64,000 nucleotides of DNA, from positions 69,836 through 133,835 of the forward strand of contig DAOTCE010000011.1 in assembly GCA_035452965.1 (NCBI GenBank), in the 5' to 3' direction. This DNA is from Candidatus Paceibacterota bacterium (GTDB taxonomy: Bacteria > Verrucomicrobiota > Verrucomicrobiia > Limisphaerales > UBA8199). Positions 24,237 to 33,649 of the stretch are shown piece after piece; within the stretch, counting starts at the first letter, position 1, and every line of letters begins with the position of its first letter. The position numbers and the translations under genes are program-made. The notes beneath the pieces were generated by a model. That model made no database searches. It was not told the origin of the DNA and saw only the letters and a list, made by a program, of their open reading frames with translations.

Positions 24237-26069
24237 ATGCGATTACAGTTGATTGACTGGCTCATCGTCCTTGCGACCCTGGTGATCTGCTTCGTGCCGG
24301 CGCTGTTTTTCGGAAAGCGGGCGGGCAGGAACACCACCGAGTTCTTTGTCTCGGGCCGGGCGGTGCCGTGGTGGCTGGCCGGACTGTCCATGGTCGCCAC
24401 CACCTTCAGCAGCGACACGCCCAACCTGGTGACTGACATCGTCCGGCAAAAGGGCGTCGCGGGCAACTGGGTTTGGTGGGCGTTCGTGCTCACTGGCGTC
24501 GCCACGGTCTTCTTCTATGCCCGGATGTGGCGGCGCTCAGAGGTGATGACCGACCTGGAATTCTACGAGATTCGTTACTCGGGCAAGGCGGCGAGTGTTG
24601 TGCGCGGCTTCCGTTCAATGTACCTCGGGCTATTCTTCAACTGCGTCATCCTGGCATCGGTGAACCTGGCGGCGTGCAAGATCGCCAACGTCCTGTTTGG
24701 CCTGCCGCGGTGGCAGACGCTGCTGCTATGCGGCACGCTTAACGTGGTGTTCGCCGCCCATTCGGGGCTGTGGGGCGTGCTGGTCATTGATATGATCCAG
24801 TTCTTCATCAAGATGACCGCGGTGATCGCCGCGGCCTACTTTGCCGTCCAGCATATCGGGGGGCTGCACGTGATGGTCGAGAAGCTCTCCGCGCCGATGC
24901 TCGCCCCGGACGGCCAGAGCATGTTGCACTACTTGAACGTCCTGCCCGACTTTAAGAACAACTGGGACATGGCCATCGCGATCTTCGTGATGCCCATTGC
25001 GGTCCAATGGTGGGCGACGTGGTACCCGGGAGCCGAGCCGGGCGGCGGCAGTTACATTGCCCAACGCATGCTGGCCTCGAAGTCGGAGAAGGATTCGCTG
25101 GGCGCGGTTCTCTTCTTCAACGTGGCGCATTACGTCCTGCGCCCCTGGCCGTGGATTCTGGTGGCTTTGTGCTCGCTGCTGGTGTACCCGGAGCTGTCGG
25201 ATATCAAGAATGCCTTCCCGAACCTCGACCCGAAGCTGCTGGGGCACGACATCGCTTATCCGGCCATGCTGAAGTTCCTGCCGGTTGGTTTCATCGGCCT
25301 GATGGTCGGGGGGCTCATCGCCGCCAACTCTTCGACCGTCCTGACGCACTTGAACTGGGGATCGTCCTACCTGGTGCATGATTTCTATCAGCGCTTCGTT
25401 AACAAGGGTGCCTCGGAGAAGCATTACGTGTTCGTCGGCCGGCTGACTACCGTAGGGCTATTCGTTTGCGCCAGCGGCATGGTCTATCTGCTGGACTCGG
25501 CCAAGTCCGCCTTCGATATCATCCTGCAGGTCGGCGCCGGCACCGGCCTGCTCTATCTGCTGCGCTGGTTTTGGTGGCGCATCACCGCCTGGTGCGAGGT
25601 GGTGGCCATGATCAGCTCCTTCGGCGTTTCACTGATCCTGTTGATCCTCAAGACTCAAAGCGGCGTGGAGTTCAGCACGCACTACGCGCTGTTGATAACC
25701 ATCGCGGTCACCACGGTTTGCTGGATGCTGACGGCCTTCTTCGGCCCGCAGACCGATCGCCGGACGCTGGTCGAGTTCTATAAGAAAGTCCGCCCCTTCG
25801 GCCCCGGCTGGAAGCAAATCCGGCAGGAAGCGGGCATTTCGGAGCAGGAAGCCGCCGCCACGCACGAGAACATTCCGCTGGCGCTGTTGGGCTGGTCGGC
25901 GGGTTGCACGGTCATCTGGTCGTCGCTGTTCACAGTCGGCAACTTCCTCTACGGTCGCATGGGATTAGCGCTGCTGCTGCTGGTCGTGTTTGTCCTCAGC
26001 GGTCTGGTCCTGCTTTACGTGATTAACCAGCTCTGGGCCAGCAAGAATCCTTCAAACGCCGGCAAATGA
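24237..26069 (+). CDS. sodium:solute symporter (SSS family)
   Basis: 610 residues, about 14 membrane helices. Family elements: FFVSGRAVPWWLAGLSMVATTFSSDTPNLVTDIV, FYEIRYSGKAASVVRGFRS, and AANSSTVLTHLNWGSSYLVHDFYQRFV, the sodium-site helix with the usual Ser/Thr pair. It belongs to the verrucomicrobial/planctomycete clade of long SSS carriers with a cytoplasmic loop (DRRTLVEFYKKVRPFGPGW) before the last helices. The GH20 gene starts inside its last codons (ATGA overlap), so the carrier probably imports N-acetylglucosamine or a derived sugar. Substrate is inference from the neighbour. Confidence 0.9.
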   Translation: MRLQLIDWLIVLATLVICFVPALFFGKRAGRNTTEFFVSGRAVPWWLAGLSMVATTFSSDTPNLVTDIVRQKGVAGNWVWWAFVLTGVATVFFYARMWRRSEVMTDLEFYEIRYSGKAASVVRGFRSMYLGLFFNCVILASVNLAACKIANVLFGLPRWQTLLLCGTLNVVFAAHSGLWGVLVIDMIQFFIKMTAVIAAAYFAVQHIGGLHVMVEKLSAPMLAPDGQSMLHYLNVLPDFKNNWDMAIAIFVMPIAVQWWATWYPGAEPGGGSYIAQRMLASKSEKDSLGAVLFFNVAHYVLRPWPWILVALCSLLVYPELSDIKNAFPNLDPKLLGHDIAYPAMLKFLPVGFIGLMVGGLIAANSSTVLTHLNWGSSYLVHDFYQRFVNKGASEKHYVFVGRLTTVGLFVCASGMVYLLDSAKSAFDIILQVGAGTGLLYLLRWFWWRITAWCEVVAMISSFGVSLILLILKTQSGVEFSTHYALLITIAVTTVCWMLTAFFGPQTDRRTLVEFYKKVRPFGPGWKQIRQEAGISEQEAAATHENIPLALLGWSAGCTVIWSSLFTVGNFLYGRMGLALLLLVVFVLSGLVLLYVINQLWASKNPSNAGK

Positions 26070-27688
26070 AACATCTGATTGCTCCGATCCTCTGCTCGCT
26101 CCTGGTGGCGCCCCTGCTTGCCGCAGAATCCCCCCGCGTCATACCGCTGCCCTGGAAAGTGGAGTCGCAGGAAGGAGTGTTCAGACTCCAGCCGAGGACG
26201 AAGATCCTGGTGGACCGCGCCTCGCTAGATGCGGGCCGGCACTTTGCCGAGCGAGTCCGCAAGGGAACTGGCTACCGACTCAACGTCATCTCCCGCACGG
26301 AACCGCGTGCGATTGAAGGAACAATCGTCCTGACCACGAAGGACACCAGGTCGGCGTTGGGGCCGGAAGGTTACGAAATGACCGTTGCTCCAGACTCGAT
26401 CATAATTCGGGCCCCTGGCCAGGCGGGGATTTTCTACGGTGTCCAGACCTTGCTGCAGCTGCTGCCACCCGAGGTCTTTGCTCCCGAACCGATCCCTGGC
26501 CAGGTCTGGACCATCCCCTGCGGCCAAATTGAGGACCAGCCACGTTTCAAGTGGCGCGGGCTGTTGTTCGATGTGGCGCGGCATTTCTTCACCAAGGCCG
26601 AGGTCAAGCAACTGCTGGATGAGCTGGCATTGCACAAGATCAACATGCTCCAGATACACCTGACCGACGACCAGGGTTGGCGCATTCAAATCAAGAAGTA
26701 TCCCCGCCTCACGCGGGTAGGCGCGTGGCGGGATGAGGCGGGCTTCGGCCTGGACCCGGGACTTAGCACCGCTTACGGCAGAGACGGACGGTATGGCGGC
26801 TATTACACCAAGGCAGACCTGCGCGAGATTATTGCCTATGCTGCCGCACGGCACATCACCATTGTTCCGGAGCTTGAAATGCCGGGGCACGCAAGCGCGG
26901 CGCTATCGGCGCATCCGGAATTGAGCTGCAGCGGCGGACCCTATACGCCAAACACCAAAGGCGGGGTTTTCGCTGGCGTCTACTGTGCCGGCAAGGAGGA
27001 GACCTTTGAGTTTCTGCAGAATGTAATAGCTGAAGTCTGCGAGGTCTTCCCCGGCAGGTTTATCCACATCGGCGGGGATGAGGTGCCTAAGGATAATTGG
27101 AGGAAATGCGGCCGGTGCCAGGCCCGCATTCAAAAGGAAGGCCTGAAGAATGAGCAGGAACTGCAGAGCTATTTCATCCGCCGCGTCGAGCAGTTCATCA
27201 ATGCCCGGGGACGCACGCTGATCGGCTGGAGTGAGATCCGCGAAGGCGGGCTGGCCCAGAACGCCGTGGTGATGGATTGGATTGGGGGCGCCGTCGAAGC
27301 CGCTAGCGCGGGACACGACGTTGTCATGTCGCCGACCGGATACTGCTACCTGGACTACTTTCAGTCCACCAATAGCGCCATCGAACCAAGGCCCGTCGGC
27401 AATTACCTGCCGCTGAGTAGAGTTTACTCCTTTGAACCCATTCCGGAAAAGCTCAACCCGCAGCACCAGGCGCGCATTCTCGGCGCGCAGGGCAACCTGT
27501 GGACCGAGTATGTTCCCAACTTCAAGCACGCTCAGTACAAAATCTTCCCGCGATTGTGCGCGCTGGCTGAGGTCACCTGGTCGCCGATGGCAGCACGCAA
27601 TTGGGAGGGTTTTGCCAACCGTTTGCAGCCCCAATTGCAGCGGCTCGAGTATCTCGGCGTCAATTACTGCAAGGGAGCGCCCGAGTAG
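26066..27688 (+). CDS. secreted beta-N-acetylhexosaminidase (GH20)
   Basis: 540 residues with signal peptide MKHLIAPILCSLLVAPLLAA. Retaining enzyme with substrate-assisted catalysis, releasing GlcNAc/GalNAc from chitin oligomers, glycoproteins or peptidoglycan fragments. GH20b N-terminal alpha/beta domain (residues ~25-155), then the barrel: FKWRGLLFDVARHFF, HLTDDQGWRIQIKKYP, IVPELEMPGHASAAL and FIHIGGDEVPKDNW, with the catalytic Asp338-Glu339 pair. W/Y sugar-stacking residues are in WIGGAVEAA and GNLWTEYV. Four-base overlap with the symporter gene shows an operon for uptake and cleavage. Complete and typical length. Confidence 0.95.
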   Translation: MKHLIAPILCSLLVAPLLAAESPRVIPLPWKVESQEGVFRLQPRTKILVDRASLDAGRHFAERVRKGTGYRLNVISRTEPRAIEGTIVLTTKDTRSALGPEGYEMTVAPDSIIIRAPGQAGIFYGVQTLLQLLPPEVFAPEPIPGQVWTIPCGQIEDQPRFKWRGLLFDVARHFFTKAEVKQLLDELALHKINMLQIHLTDDQGWRIQIKKYPRLTRVGAWRDEAGFGLDPGLSTAYGRDGRYGGYYTKADLREIIAYAAARHITIVPELEMPGHASAALSAHPELSCSGGPYTPNTKGGVFAGVYCAGKEETFEFLQNVIAEVCEVFPGRFIHIGGDEVPKDNWRKCGRCQARIQKEGLKNEQELQSYFIRRVEQFINARGRTLIGWSEIREGGLAQNAVVMDWIGGAVEAASAGHDVVMSPTGYCYLDYFQSTNSAIEPRPVGNYLPLSRVYSFEPIPEKLNPQHQARILGAQGNLWTEYVPNFKHAQYKIFPRLCALAEVTWSPMAARNWEGFANRLQPQLQRLEYLGVNYCKGAPE

Positions 27689-27709
27689 ATCGGAGAGTGA
27701 TCAGCCCCT

Positions 27710-28588
27710 TCACGCCGGCTCTTTGAGCAGGGCGAGAAAGTGTTTGATGGCCGGTGACAGCACTTTGGTTTTCCGGTGCATGGCTGCCAGCGGCCGGAGG
27801 TAGTTGCCTTCGAGCGGCACCGCTGCAAGGGTTTGGCTGGCTATCTCCTGCCGGATCGTGACCTCCGGCACAAGTGCCACGCCGCAATCCAATTCCACGG
27901 CTCGCTTAACCGTTTCGATGTTGTCGAACTCCATGACATGCTGCACCTCCACACGCTCGCCGTTGAAGATCTTATCCAGGGCCTTGCGCGTTGGCATATC
28001 CGGTCCAAAGCTGATGACCTTTACACCGTTCAACGCCTTGAGCCGGATGCGCGCAAGCCGTGCCAGGGGGTGTTGCGGATGGCAGGCGAGCACCAGTGGC
28101 TCGTTCCGCAACGGGACAATCTCCAGTTTCGGATGCTGCGCCGGGAATGCCACCAGGCCCAGGTCCACGATATTGCCCAACAAGTCTTCATACACCTGGC
28201 TGGCGCGGCGGTACTCGACGTGGATCTTCACCGCAGGGTGCTGCTTCATGAACCGTTTGACGTAAGGAGGCAAGTCGTGCAGCCCAAGGCTGTAAACCGT
28301 GGAGATACGGATCTCGCCGGAGATGACATGCCTGATCTCCTGCAGGCGGCTGTTAAGGGCGGCGTAACTCTGGAGGATCTCCCTGCTACAGTTGTAAAGC
28401 ACTTCGCCTTCCGCAGTGAGCCGGAAACCCTTCTTGCCGCGCTCGAGGAGCAGCACGTTGAAATGCCGCTCCAACGCACAGATTGTCTGGCTGACGGCGG
28501 ATTGGCTAACGTGGTTGATTTGCGCCGTCCTCGTGAAACTCCCGGTCTCGGCCAGATCACAGAAGGCCTTCAGGGTTTCAAATTGCAT
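27710..28588 (-). CDS. LysR-type transcriptional regulator
   Basis: 292 residues. N-terminal winged HTH MQFETLKAFCDLAETGSFTRTAQINHVSQSAVSQTICALE, then the LysR effector domain from about residue 90 (GEIRISTVYSLGLHDLPPYVKRF) with two periplasmic-binding-like subdomains (LGLVAFPAQ, VKRAVELDCGVALVPEV). It closes the symporter/GH20 locus convergently, 21 bp after GH20. LysR proteins usually control a divergent neighbour; the divergent side here (28.6-29 kb) holds only a short membrane gene and an MBL gene, so the target is not obvious. The TYSLGL/DLPP region resembles CysB/CbbR-like regulators. Confidence 0.92.
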   Translation of the reverse strand: MQFETLKAFCDLAETGSFTRTAQINHVSQSAVSQTICALERHFNVLLLERGKKGFRLTAEGEVLYNCSREILQSYAALNSRLQEIRHVISGEIRISTVYSLGLHDLPPYVKRFMKQHPAVKIHVEYRRASQVYEDLLGNIVDLGLVAFPAQHPKLEIVPLRNEPLVLACHPQHPLARLARIRLKALNGVKVISFGPDMPTRKALDKIFNGERVEVQHVMEFDNIETVKRAVELDCGVALVPEVTIRQEIASQTLAAVPLEGNYLRPLAAMHRKTKVLSPAIKHFLALLKEPA

Positions 28589-28728
28589 GAGGCGATTGAA
28601 TAAGAAACGTGCGGAGCAGTCAACCAGTCAACCAGCGCGTGGGAGCGAGACCCGAATCGATCACCCGCGCCCCTGCCCCCAGTCCTGGCAAAGAGGCGAG
28701 CAGCTGCGGCGAGGCGATCCGGCTGAGC

Positions 28729-28908
28729 TCAGGTTCGCAAAAAGAACCACCAGATTGCGCCCCCCAGTGCAGCCAGCGCAAGTGCACCCAGCAGCAGCCG
28801 GCCAATGAAATGAGCGATTTTGAAAGCCAGCACCAAGGCGATGATGCCAAGAACTGCAACAACCACCATTGAGCCGTGGGAGAGGATTATCGTCTTAATC
28901 TGTTCCAT
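28729..28908 (-). CDS. small two-helix membrane protein
   Basis: 59-residue ORF: MEQIKTIILSHGSMVVVAVL opening, helix 1 around residues 14-33, then FKIAHFIGRLLLG, helix 2 around residues 40-57 ending in AIWWFFLRT. Two hydrophobic helices separated by a short basic turn, both compact and Ala/Leu-rich, look like a genuine membrane hairpin rather than random sequence. No strong ribosome-binding site is seen and it is below usual ORF cutoffs. Function unknown. Confidence 0.5.
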   Translation of the reverse strand: MEQIKTIILSHGSMVVVAVLGIIALVLAFKIAHFIGRLLLGALALAALGGAIWWFFLRT

Positions 28909-29090
28909 TATATCATACCGAAGTTGTCATTATGAGCCCGGAAGGCCAAATCGTCTGGGCTCAATGTGGGCCAGACCGGTGACCTAACGCAACCTTCTAA
29001 TCGGGGTTGGGCAAGACATGGAATATTCGTCGCCGCATCCGCAAAAAGGCAGGGCTGGCTGTTCATAAATCGGATAGATACTCTACTGGC

Positions 29091-29741
29091 ATGATGCTAC
29101 TAACCAGAACCGGAGGCGTCGCCATGACGAATTGCTACCTGATCGCGGACGAGGTTGCCAGGCAAGCGGTGCTCTTCGATGCGCCGGACCATACGACTGC
29201 CCCACTGCTCGAAGAGGCAGCCGCGCATGGCTGGGAGCTAATCGGATTGTGGCTAACGCACGGTCACTTCGACCACTTCGCCGATCATACGGTTTTGCGG
29301 CAGAGGTTTCCGGACGCCAAGATCCTTCTCCACGCGCTGGACGAGGCCAAGGCGAAGCGGCCAGATGCGCAGACGCGTATGTTTGGAATCCCATTCGTAA
29401 TTCCCCCAGTGAAAGTGGACGCAACCCTCGCCGACAACCAGAAATTGAGAATTGGATCGCTGGAGGTCACAGTCTTGCATACTCCGGGGCATTCGCCGGG
29501 GCATGTGGTGTATTACATTCCGGGGGAAAAAGTCTTAGTGGGCGGCGATTTGATTATTGGCGGCTCGATTGGGCGGACAGATTTGCCGGACTCCGACCGG
29601 CAGCAGATGGAAGCTTCGATCCGCAGGGTCATGGACCTGCCCGCGGCGACGCGGTTGCTCGGGGGACACGGCCCGGCGACCACATTGCAGGTGGAACGGC
29701 AAACGAATCCTTTCGTCCAGGAGATACTGGCCGCGAGTTGA
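29091..29741 (+). CDS. metallo-beta-lactamase-fold hydrolase (glyoxalase II-like)
   Basis: 216 residues from the ATG at 29091 (MMLLTRTGGVAMTNCYLI). Zinc motif THGHFDHFADH (HxHxDH), then HTPGHSPGHVVYYI and GGDLIIGGSIGRTDLPDSD with the bridging aspartate, and the final His in LLGGHGPATT. The GSIGRTDLP segment is typical of short bacterial glyoxalase II-like/YcbL proteins, which hydrolyse thioesters such as S-lactoylglutathione or related metabolites. Cytoplasmic, no signal peptide. Convergent with the NtrC gene. Confidence 0.9.
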   Translation: MMLLTRTGGVAMTNCYLIADEVARQAVLFDAPDHTTAPLLEEAAAHGWELIGLWLTHGHFDHFADHTVLRQRFPDAKILLHALDEAKAKRPDAQTRMFGIPFVIPPVKVDATLADNQKLRIGSLEVTVLHTPGHSPGHVVYYIPGEKVLVGGDLIIGGSIGRTDLPDSDRQQMEASIRRVMDLPAATRLLGGHGPATTLQVERQTNPFVQEILAAS

Positions 29742-29833
29742 GCAGCCACTTCGGCGATCACCCGTTCCGAGTAGCTGCTAACGCTAGCCAGCGCCTGGCC
29801 GGAGTGAATAAATGCGTCTTCTGATGTCGGCGA

Positions 29834-31279
29834 TTACGTGATATTGAGCTCTCGCTGGATTCCAAACTTCTCGATCCGTTTGCGCAGGGTCGCCCGGGTG
29901 ATGCCTAGCAGCTTGGCGGCCTGGATCTGGTTGCCGCCAGTCTCTTTGAGCGCCTGGATAACCAGTTCGCGCTCCACTGCCGGCAGGACTGCCAATTTCG
30001 GATCGCGACGCGCCCAATGGAACAATTGCCGCGCCATGGCGGCGATGTCCGATGCGCCACTTTGAACGGTCGTCGAGGGAACGGCAACCATAACGCCAGC
30101 GGGACCGCCTTGTCCGGTGATTTCCGACGGCAGGTCGCCCGGGAGAATCGCCTCCCCCTTGGCCACGACGAGAGCGCGGCGGACTACGTTCTCCAATTCA
30201 CGCACATTGCCGGGCCAGTGGTATTTCTCCAGCGTCCGGACCACGCCGGGCGCAATGGATTTCGGGGCACCGGGCTGGTCTTTGGCGAAAGTCCTGAGAA
30301 AGTAATTCACCAGCAAGCGGATGTCCTCGCGCCGATCGCGCAGCGGCGGGACGTGCACCCGAACGACGTTCAGCCGGTAGAACAGATCCTCCCGAAACTG
30401 GCGCGCGGCCACAGCCTGTTCCAGCGACCGGTTGGTAGCGGCGATGATGCGCACGTCAACTTTGATCGGCACGTTGCCTCCCACACGCTCGAATGTCCCG
30501 GACTGCAGCACCCGGAGTATTTTGGTCTGGGTGGTGGGCGTCATGTCGCCAATCTCATCGAGGAACAGGGTACCGCGGTCGCACTGCTCGAACTTGCCGA
30601 TGCGCTGGAGCGTCGCGCCGGTGAACGCGCCGCGCTCGTGTCCAAACAACTCGCTTTCGAGCAGTTGTTCCGGAATGGCGGCGCAATTGACCGCCAGGAA
30701 CGGCTGCTGGCTGCGGTTGCTGTGATGGTAGATAGCCCGCGCCACCAGTTCTTTGCCGGTGCCGCTTTCGCCGCTGATCAGCGCAGTGGCGTCCGAGGCG
30801 GCAAGTTGGCCGATGAGCTTGAAAACCTGCTGCATCGGCTCGCTGCGCCCGATGATGCCCAATTCGTAGTCTTCCTTCTCCAGCAGCGGCTGGTACGAAA
30901 CAACCTGGCGCATGTCGCGCGCGGCTTTAAATGCGTCGAAAACAACTTCCTTGAGCTTTGGCACATCGAACGGCTTGAGCAGGTAATCGTAGGCGCCGAG
31001 TTTCATTGCCTCGATGGCCGTTTGGGTCGTGCCGTAGGCGGTCATAAGGATGACCAGCAGCTTGGGGTCGGTTTGCCGGAGCCGCCGCAGAGTCTCCAGG
31101 CCGCTGAGCCCCCCCATGCGCACGTCCATGATAACAAGGTCGGGTTTGAGTTTGGGGACGATCCGCAGACCCTCCTCGCCGCTGGAAGCGGTGCTCAACT
31201 CGATCTCCGGCGAATCGAAGATCCGGCGGAAGGAGTATTGCACGTCCGCTTCGTCGTCAATCAACAGCAATTTGCTCAT
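29834..31279 (-). CDS. NtrC-family sigma-54-dependent response regulator
   Basis: 481 residues in three domains. Receiver (1-~120) with Asp8/Asp9, phospho-acceptor Asp52 (LVIMDVRMGG) and Lys in LLKPFD. AAA+ domain: Walker A GESGTGKE, the sigma-54-contacting loop GAFTGA (in HERGAFTGATLQRIG), Walker B GTLFLDEIGDM and the arginine-finger region LRDRREDIRLLVNYFL. The C-terminal Fis-type HTH has a GGNQIQAAKLLGITRATLRKRIEKF helix pair. All catalytic residues look intact, so it should activate sigma-54 promoters when phosphorylated. No sensor kinase is adjacent; it is next to tyrS (31 bp downstream of the tyrS stop, same strand), possibly co-transcribed. Confidence 0.95.
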   Translation of the reverse strand: MSKLLLIDDEADVQYSFRRIFDSPEIELSTASSGEEGLRIVPKLKPDLVIMDVRMGGLSGLETLRRLRQTDPKLLVILMTAYGTTQTAIEAMKLGAYDYLLKPFDVPKLKEVVFDAFKAARDMRQVVSYQPLLEKEDYELGIIGRSEPMQQVFKLIGQLAASDATALISGESGTGKELVARAIYHHSNRSQQPFLAVNCAAIPEQLLESELFGHERGAFTGATLQRIGKFEQCDRGTLFLDEIGDMTPTTQTKILRVLQSGTFERVGGNVPIKVDVRIIAATNRSLEQAVAARQFREDLFYRLNVVRVHVPPLRDRREDIRLLVNYFLRTFAKDQPGAPKSIAPGVVRTLEKYHWPGNVRELENVVRRALVVAKGEAILPGDLPSEITGQGGPAGVMVAVPSTTVQSGASDIAAMARQLFHWARRDPKLAVLPAVERELVIQALKETGGNQIQAAKLLGITRATLRKRIEKFGIQRELNIT

Positions 31280-31310
31280 AGGTGGTGCTTCCCCGCCGAC
31301 CGGCCGTGAC

Positions 31311-32591
31311 TTATTTGGCGGTCAAGACGACGTAGTTGCGCTTGCCTTTGCGCAGGAGCAGATGCCTGCCAAAGAGCAGGTCTTTGGCCGTAATCGTGCG
31401 CTGGTTGGCCGCTTCGCGCTGGTTGTTGACATAGACACCGCCGCCCTCGATGTCCTTCCGCGCCTGGCCTTTGGACGGGCAAAGACCGCCGCGCACAAGC
31501 AATTCGACGAGCGGTTTGCCTGCTCCGTCAAGCTCCGCTTGGCCAACTTCTATCGTAGGCACCTCGCCCACAATCTCGTTGAAAGTGGTTTCGGAGACGC
31601 CGGACAACTCGCCACCGAACAGTATTTCACTGGCGCGCACAGCTTCCGTCGTCGCGTCCGGACCGTGAAACAGGTCGGTGACCGCCCTGGCCAGTGCCTG
31701 GTGCGCGATGCGGGCGCCCGGGTTGTCGGTGTGTTGCTTCTCCAGCCCGGCAATTTCGTCCTGCTTGAGGAAGGTGAAGTACTTCAGGTAGCGCACCACA
31801 TCCCGGTCGTCCGTGCGAATCCAGAACTGGTAGAACCGGTAAACACTGGTGCGAGCCGGGTCGAGCCACACGGCACCAGCGGCCGTCTTGCCAAACTTGG
31901 TGCCATCGGCATTGGTGATGAGCGGCAGGGTGAGGCCATATACCGCGCGTCCAAGTTTCTTGCGGGTGAGGTCAATACCGGCGGTGATGTTGCCCCATTG
32001 GTCGCTCCCGCCAATCTGCAGCTCGCAATTGTAATCGCGGCACAGCACGTAGAAGTCAAACGCCTGCAGGAGCATGTAGCTGAACTCGGTGTAACTGATG
32101 CCCGCCTCGCGGTCCTCCATGCGGGCGCGCACACTTTCCTTGGCGACCATCTGGTTGACTGAGAAATGCTTGCCGATATCGCGCAGGAAATCGAGGTAGC
32201 TGACGGAGTCGGTCCAGGCGGAGTTGTCGAGCAGGCGGGCGGGATTGGCCGGCGTGTCGAAGTCGAGCAGGCGGCGGAGCTGTTGCTTCACCTTGGAGAT
32301 ATTGTTGGCCAGGACTTCCTTGGTGAGCAACTGCCTCTCCTGGGTCTTGCCGCTGGGGTCGCCGATGGACCCGGTGGCCCCCCCGGCGAGAGGGAGGGGA
32401 TGGTGCCCGAACAGCTGAAACCGGCGCAAGGCCAGCAGCGGCACGAGGTGTCCCACGTGCAAGCTGTCGGCAGTGGGATCGAACCCGCAATACACCGTGA
32501 TCGGGCCGGGGCTGACGCGTTTGGTCAGCTCCGGCGCATCGGTGCAGTCGGTCAACAAGCCGCGCCATTGGAGTTCATCCAAAATGTTCAT
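31311..32591 (-). CDS. tyrS: tyrosyl-tRNA synthetase
   Basis: Charges tRNA-Tyr. 426 residues from the ATG at 32591 (MNILDELQWRGLLTDC); the frame is open 21 codons further, without conservation. Class I signatures: DSLHVGHLVPLLAL (HIGH type), tyrosine site IGGSDQWGNI and KFGKTAAGAVWLDP (KMSKS equivalent). The C-terminal S4 RNA-binding domain reads VELLVRGGLCPSKGQARKDIEGGGVYVNNQ. Bacterial TyrRS type with normal length. Confidence 0.96.
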   Translation of the reverse strand: MNILDELQWRGLLTDCTDAPELTKRVSPGPITVYCGFDPTADSLHVGHLVPLLALRRFQLFGHHPLPLAGGATGSIGDPSGKTQERQLLTKEVLANNISKVKQQLRRLLDFDTPANPARLLDNSAWTDSVSYLDFLRDIGKHFSVNQMVAKESVRARMEDREAGISYTEFSYMLLQAFDFYVLCRDYNCELQIGGSDQWGNITAGIDLTRKKLGRAVYGLTLPLITNADGTKFGKTAAGAVWLDPARTSVYRFYQFWIRTDDRDVVRYLKYFTFLKQDEIAGLEKQHTDNPGARIAHQALARAVTDLFHGPDATTEAVRASEILFGGELSGVSETTFNEIVGEVPTIEVGQAELDGAGKPLVELLVRGGLCPSKGQARKDIEGGGVYVNNQREAANQRTITAKDLLFGRHLLLRKGKRNYVVLTAK

Positions 32592-32711
32592 TGTGGGGAA
32601 CATAGAGGGTCGGGGAGCGATTTCCAATTGCCAATTGCCAATAGCCGATCGCAACGAATCGTAAGCGGGTCAGGCTTGCAATGGGGGGAGGCTCATCGCA
32701 GGCTGGAATGA

Positions 32712-33512
32712 ATGAAGACGCACGCAATTTGGGCAGCAGCATTAAATGGTGTAGCGGCTTGGATGGTGGCGATGGGGACGAATGCCGGGGAGCCGGCACC
32801 CGGGAAAGCGTCAGCGCAGACGTATCAGGTGCGGTGGCTGCCGAGGGCGAAGATAGTGCTGGACGGGCAAGCGGATGAGCCGGCGTGGAACAAGGCTGCA
32901 GTGGAAAAGCGATTTGTCTTTCCCTGGAAACAGGCGCCGGCGCCGCCGACGCAGTTTCGCGCGTTGTGCGATGGGGCGAACCTCTATTTCACCTTCCGCG
33001 TGCAGGATGCGGACATTGTGGCGCTGGACCGGCTGCGGGATGAAGCGGACGAGGTGTTTGAGGACCGCGTGGAAGTGTACTTGAGCCGGGATGACCAGCT
33101 GAAAGACTACTACTGTTTCGAGGTGGACTCGCGGGGGCGGATGTTTGACTACCGCGGATCATATTACCGGAAGTTGGATGCAAAGTGGAAGTTCAAGGGG
33201 CTGGAGACGAGAGGCGCGCCGTCGGCCAATGGGTACGAGATCGAGGGGCGCATTCCATTGCGGAGTCTGGCAAGACTGGGCTTCCCCCCCATCAAACCGG
33301 GAGTGAAGGTCCGGTGCGGATTGTACCGGGCAGAGTTCAGCCATGACCGGAGCGGGCGCGCGGTGGAACAAAAGGAAAGCCTGCATAACCTGGGCCGGAA
33401 GGTGGACGGGCCACCACCGATTGAAGAGTGGATAAGTTGGGTGGATCCAAAGACTGAGGAGCCGGACTTCCACGTTCCGGCATCGTTCGGGTGGCTGGAG
33501 TTTGCCGAGTAA
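32712..33512 (+). CDS. secreted CBM9-like carbohydrate-binding protein
   Basis: 266 residues; hydrophobic N-terminal signal (AIWAAALNGVAAWMVAMG). From residue ~40 it follows the CBM9/DOMON-type sandwich: KIVLDGQADEPAWNKAAV, a typical opening with Trp, then FRALCDGANLYFTFRVQD, DRVEVYLSRDD, YYCFEVDSRGRMFDYRG, GYEIEGRIPLRSLARLG and GLYRAEFSH. Stand-alone proteins of this kind are frequent in Verrucomicrobia and presumably bind poly- or oligosaccharides at the cell surface. It precedes the glycogen block by 137 bp but is probably not functionally tied to intracellular glycogen synthesis. Confidence 0.8.
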   Translation: MKTHAIWAAALNGVAAWMVAMGTNAGEPAPGKASAQTYQVRWLPRAKIVLDGQADEPAWNKAAVEKRFVFPWKQAPAPPTQFRALCDGANLYFTFRVQDADIVALDRLRDEADEVFEDRVEVYLSRDDQLKDYYCFEVDSRGRMFDYRGSYYRKLDAKWKFKGLETRGAPSANGYEIEGRIPLRSLARLGFPPIKPGVKVRCGLYRAEFSHDRSGRAVEQKESLHNLGRKVDGPPPIEEWISWVDPKTEEPDFHVPASFGWLEFAE

Positions 33513-33649
33513 AGTCTATCAGTCAGCAGCTTCACCTGCCCATGGCAGAGGACAGGTGGCCGAGGAAATAACGGGAAGATGCCGCGACGCCGCGGAAGTG
33601 TGGATTTTACCGGTGCAAATTTCTGGCCAGCTGCTAGATTGTCCAAACC

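Noticed and set aside
24237..27688. Complete SusC/SusD-type polysaccharide utilisation locus
   Set aside because: Symporter and GH20 form a pair, but no TonB-dependent receptor or SusD-like gene is present anywhere in the window.
30017..32162. Plus-strand ORFs of 430 and 370 codons over ntrC and tyrS
   Set aside because: Both lie antisense to fully conserved genes.
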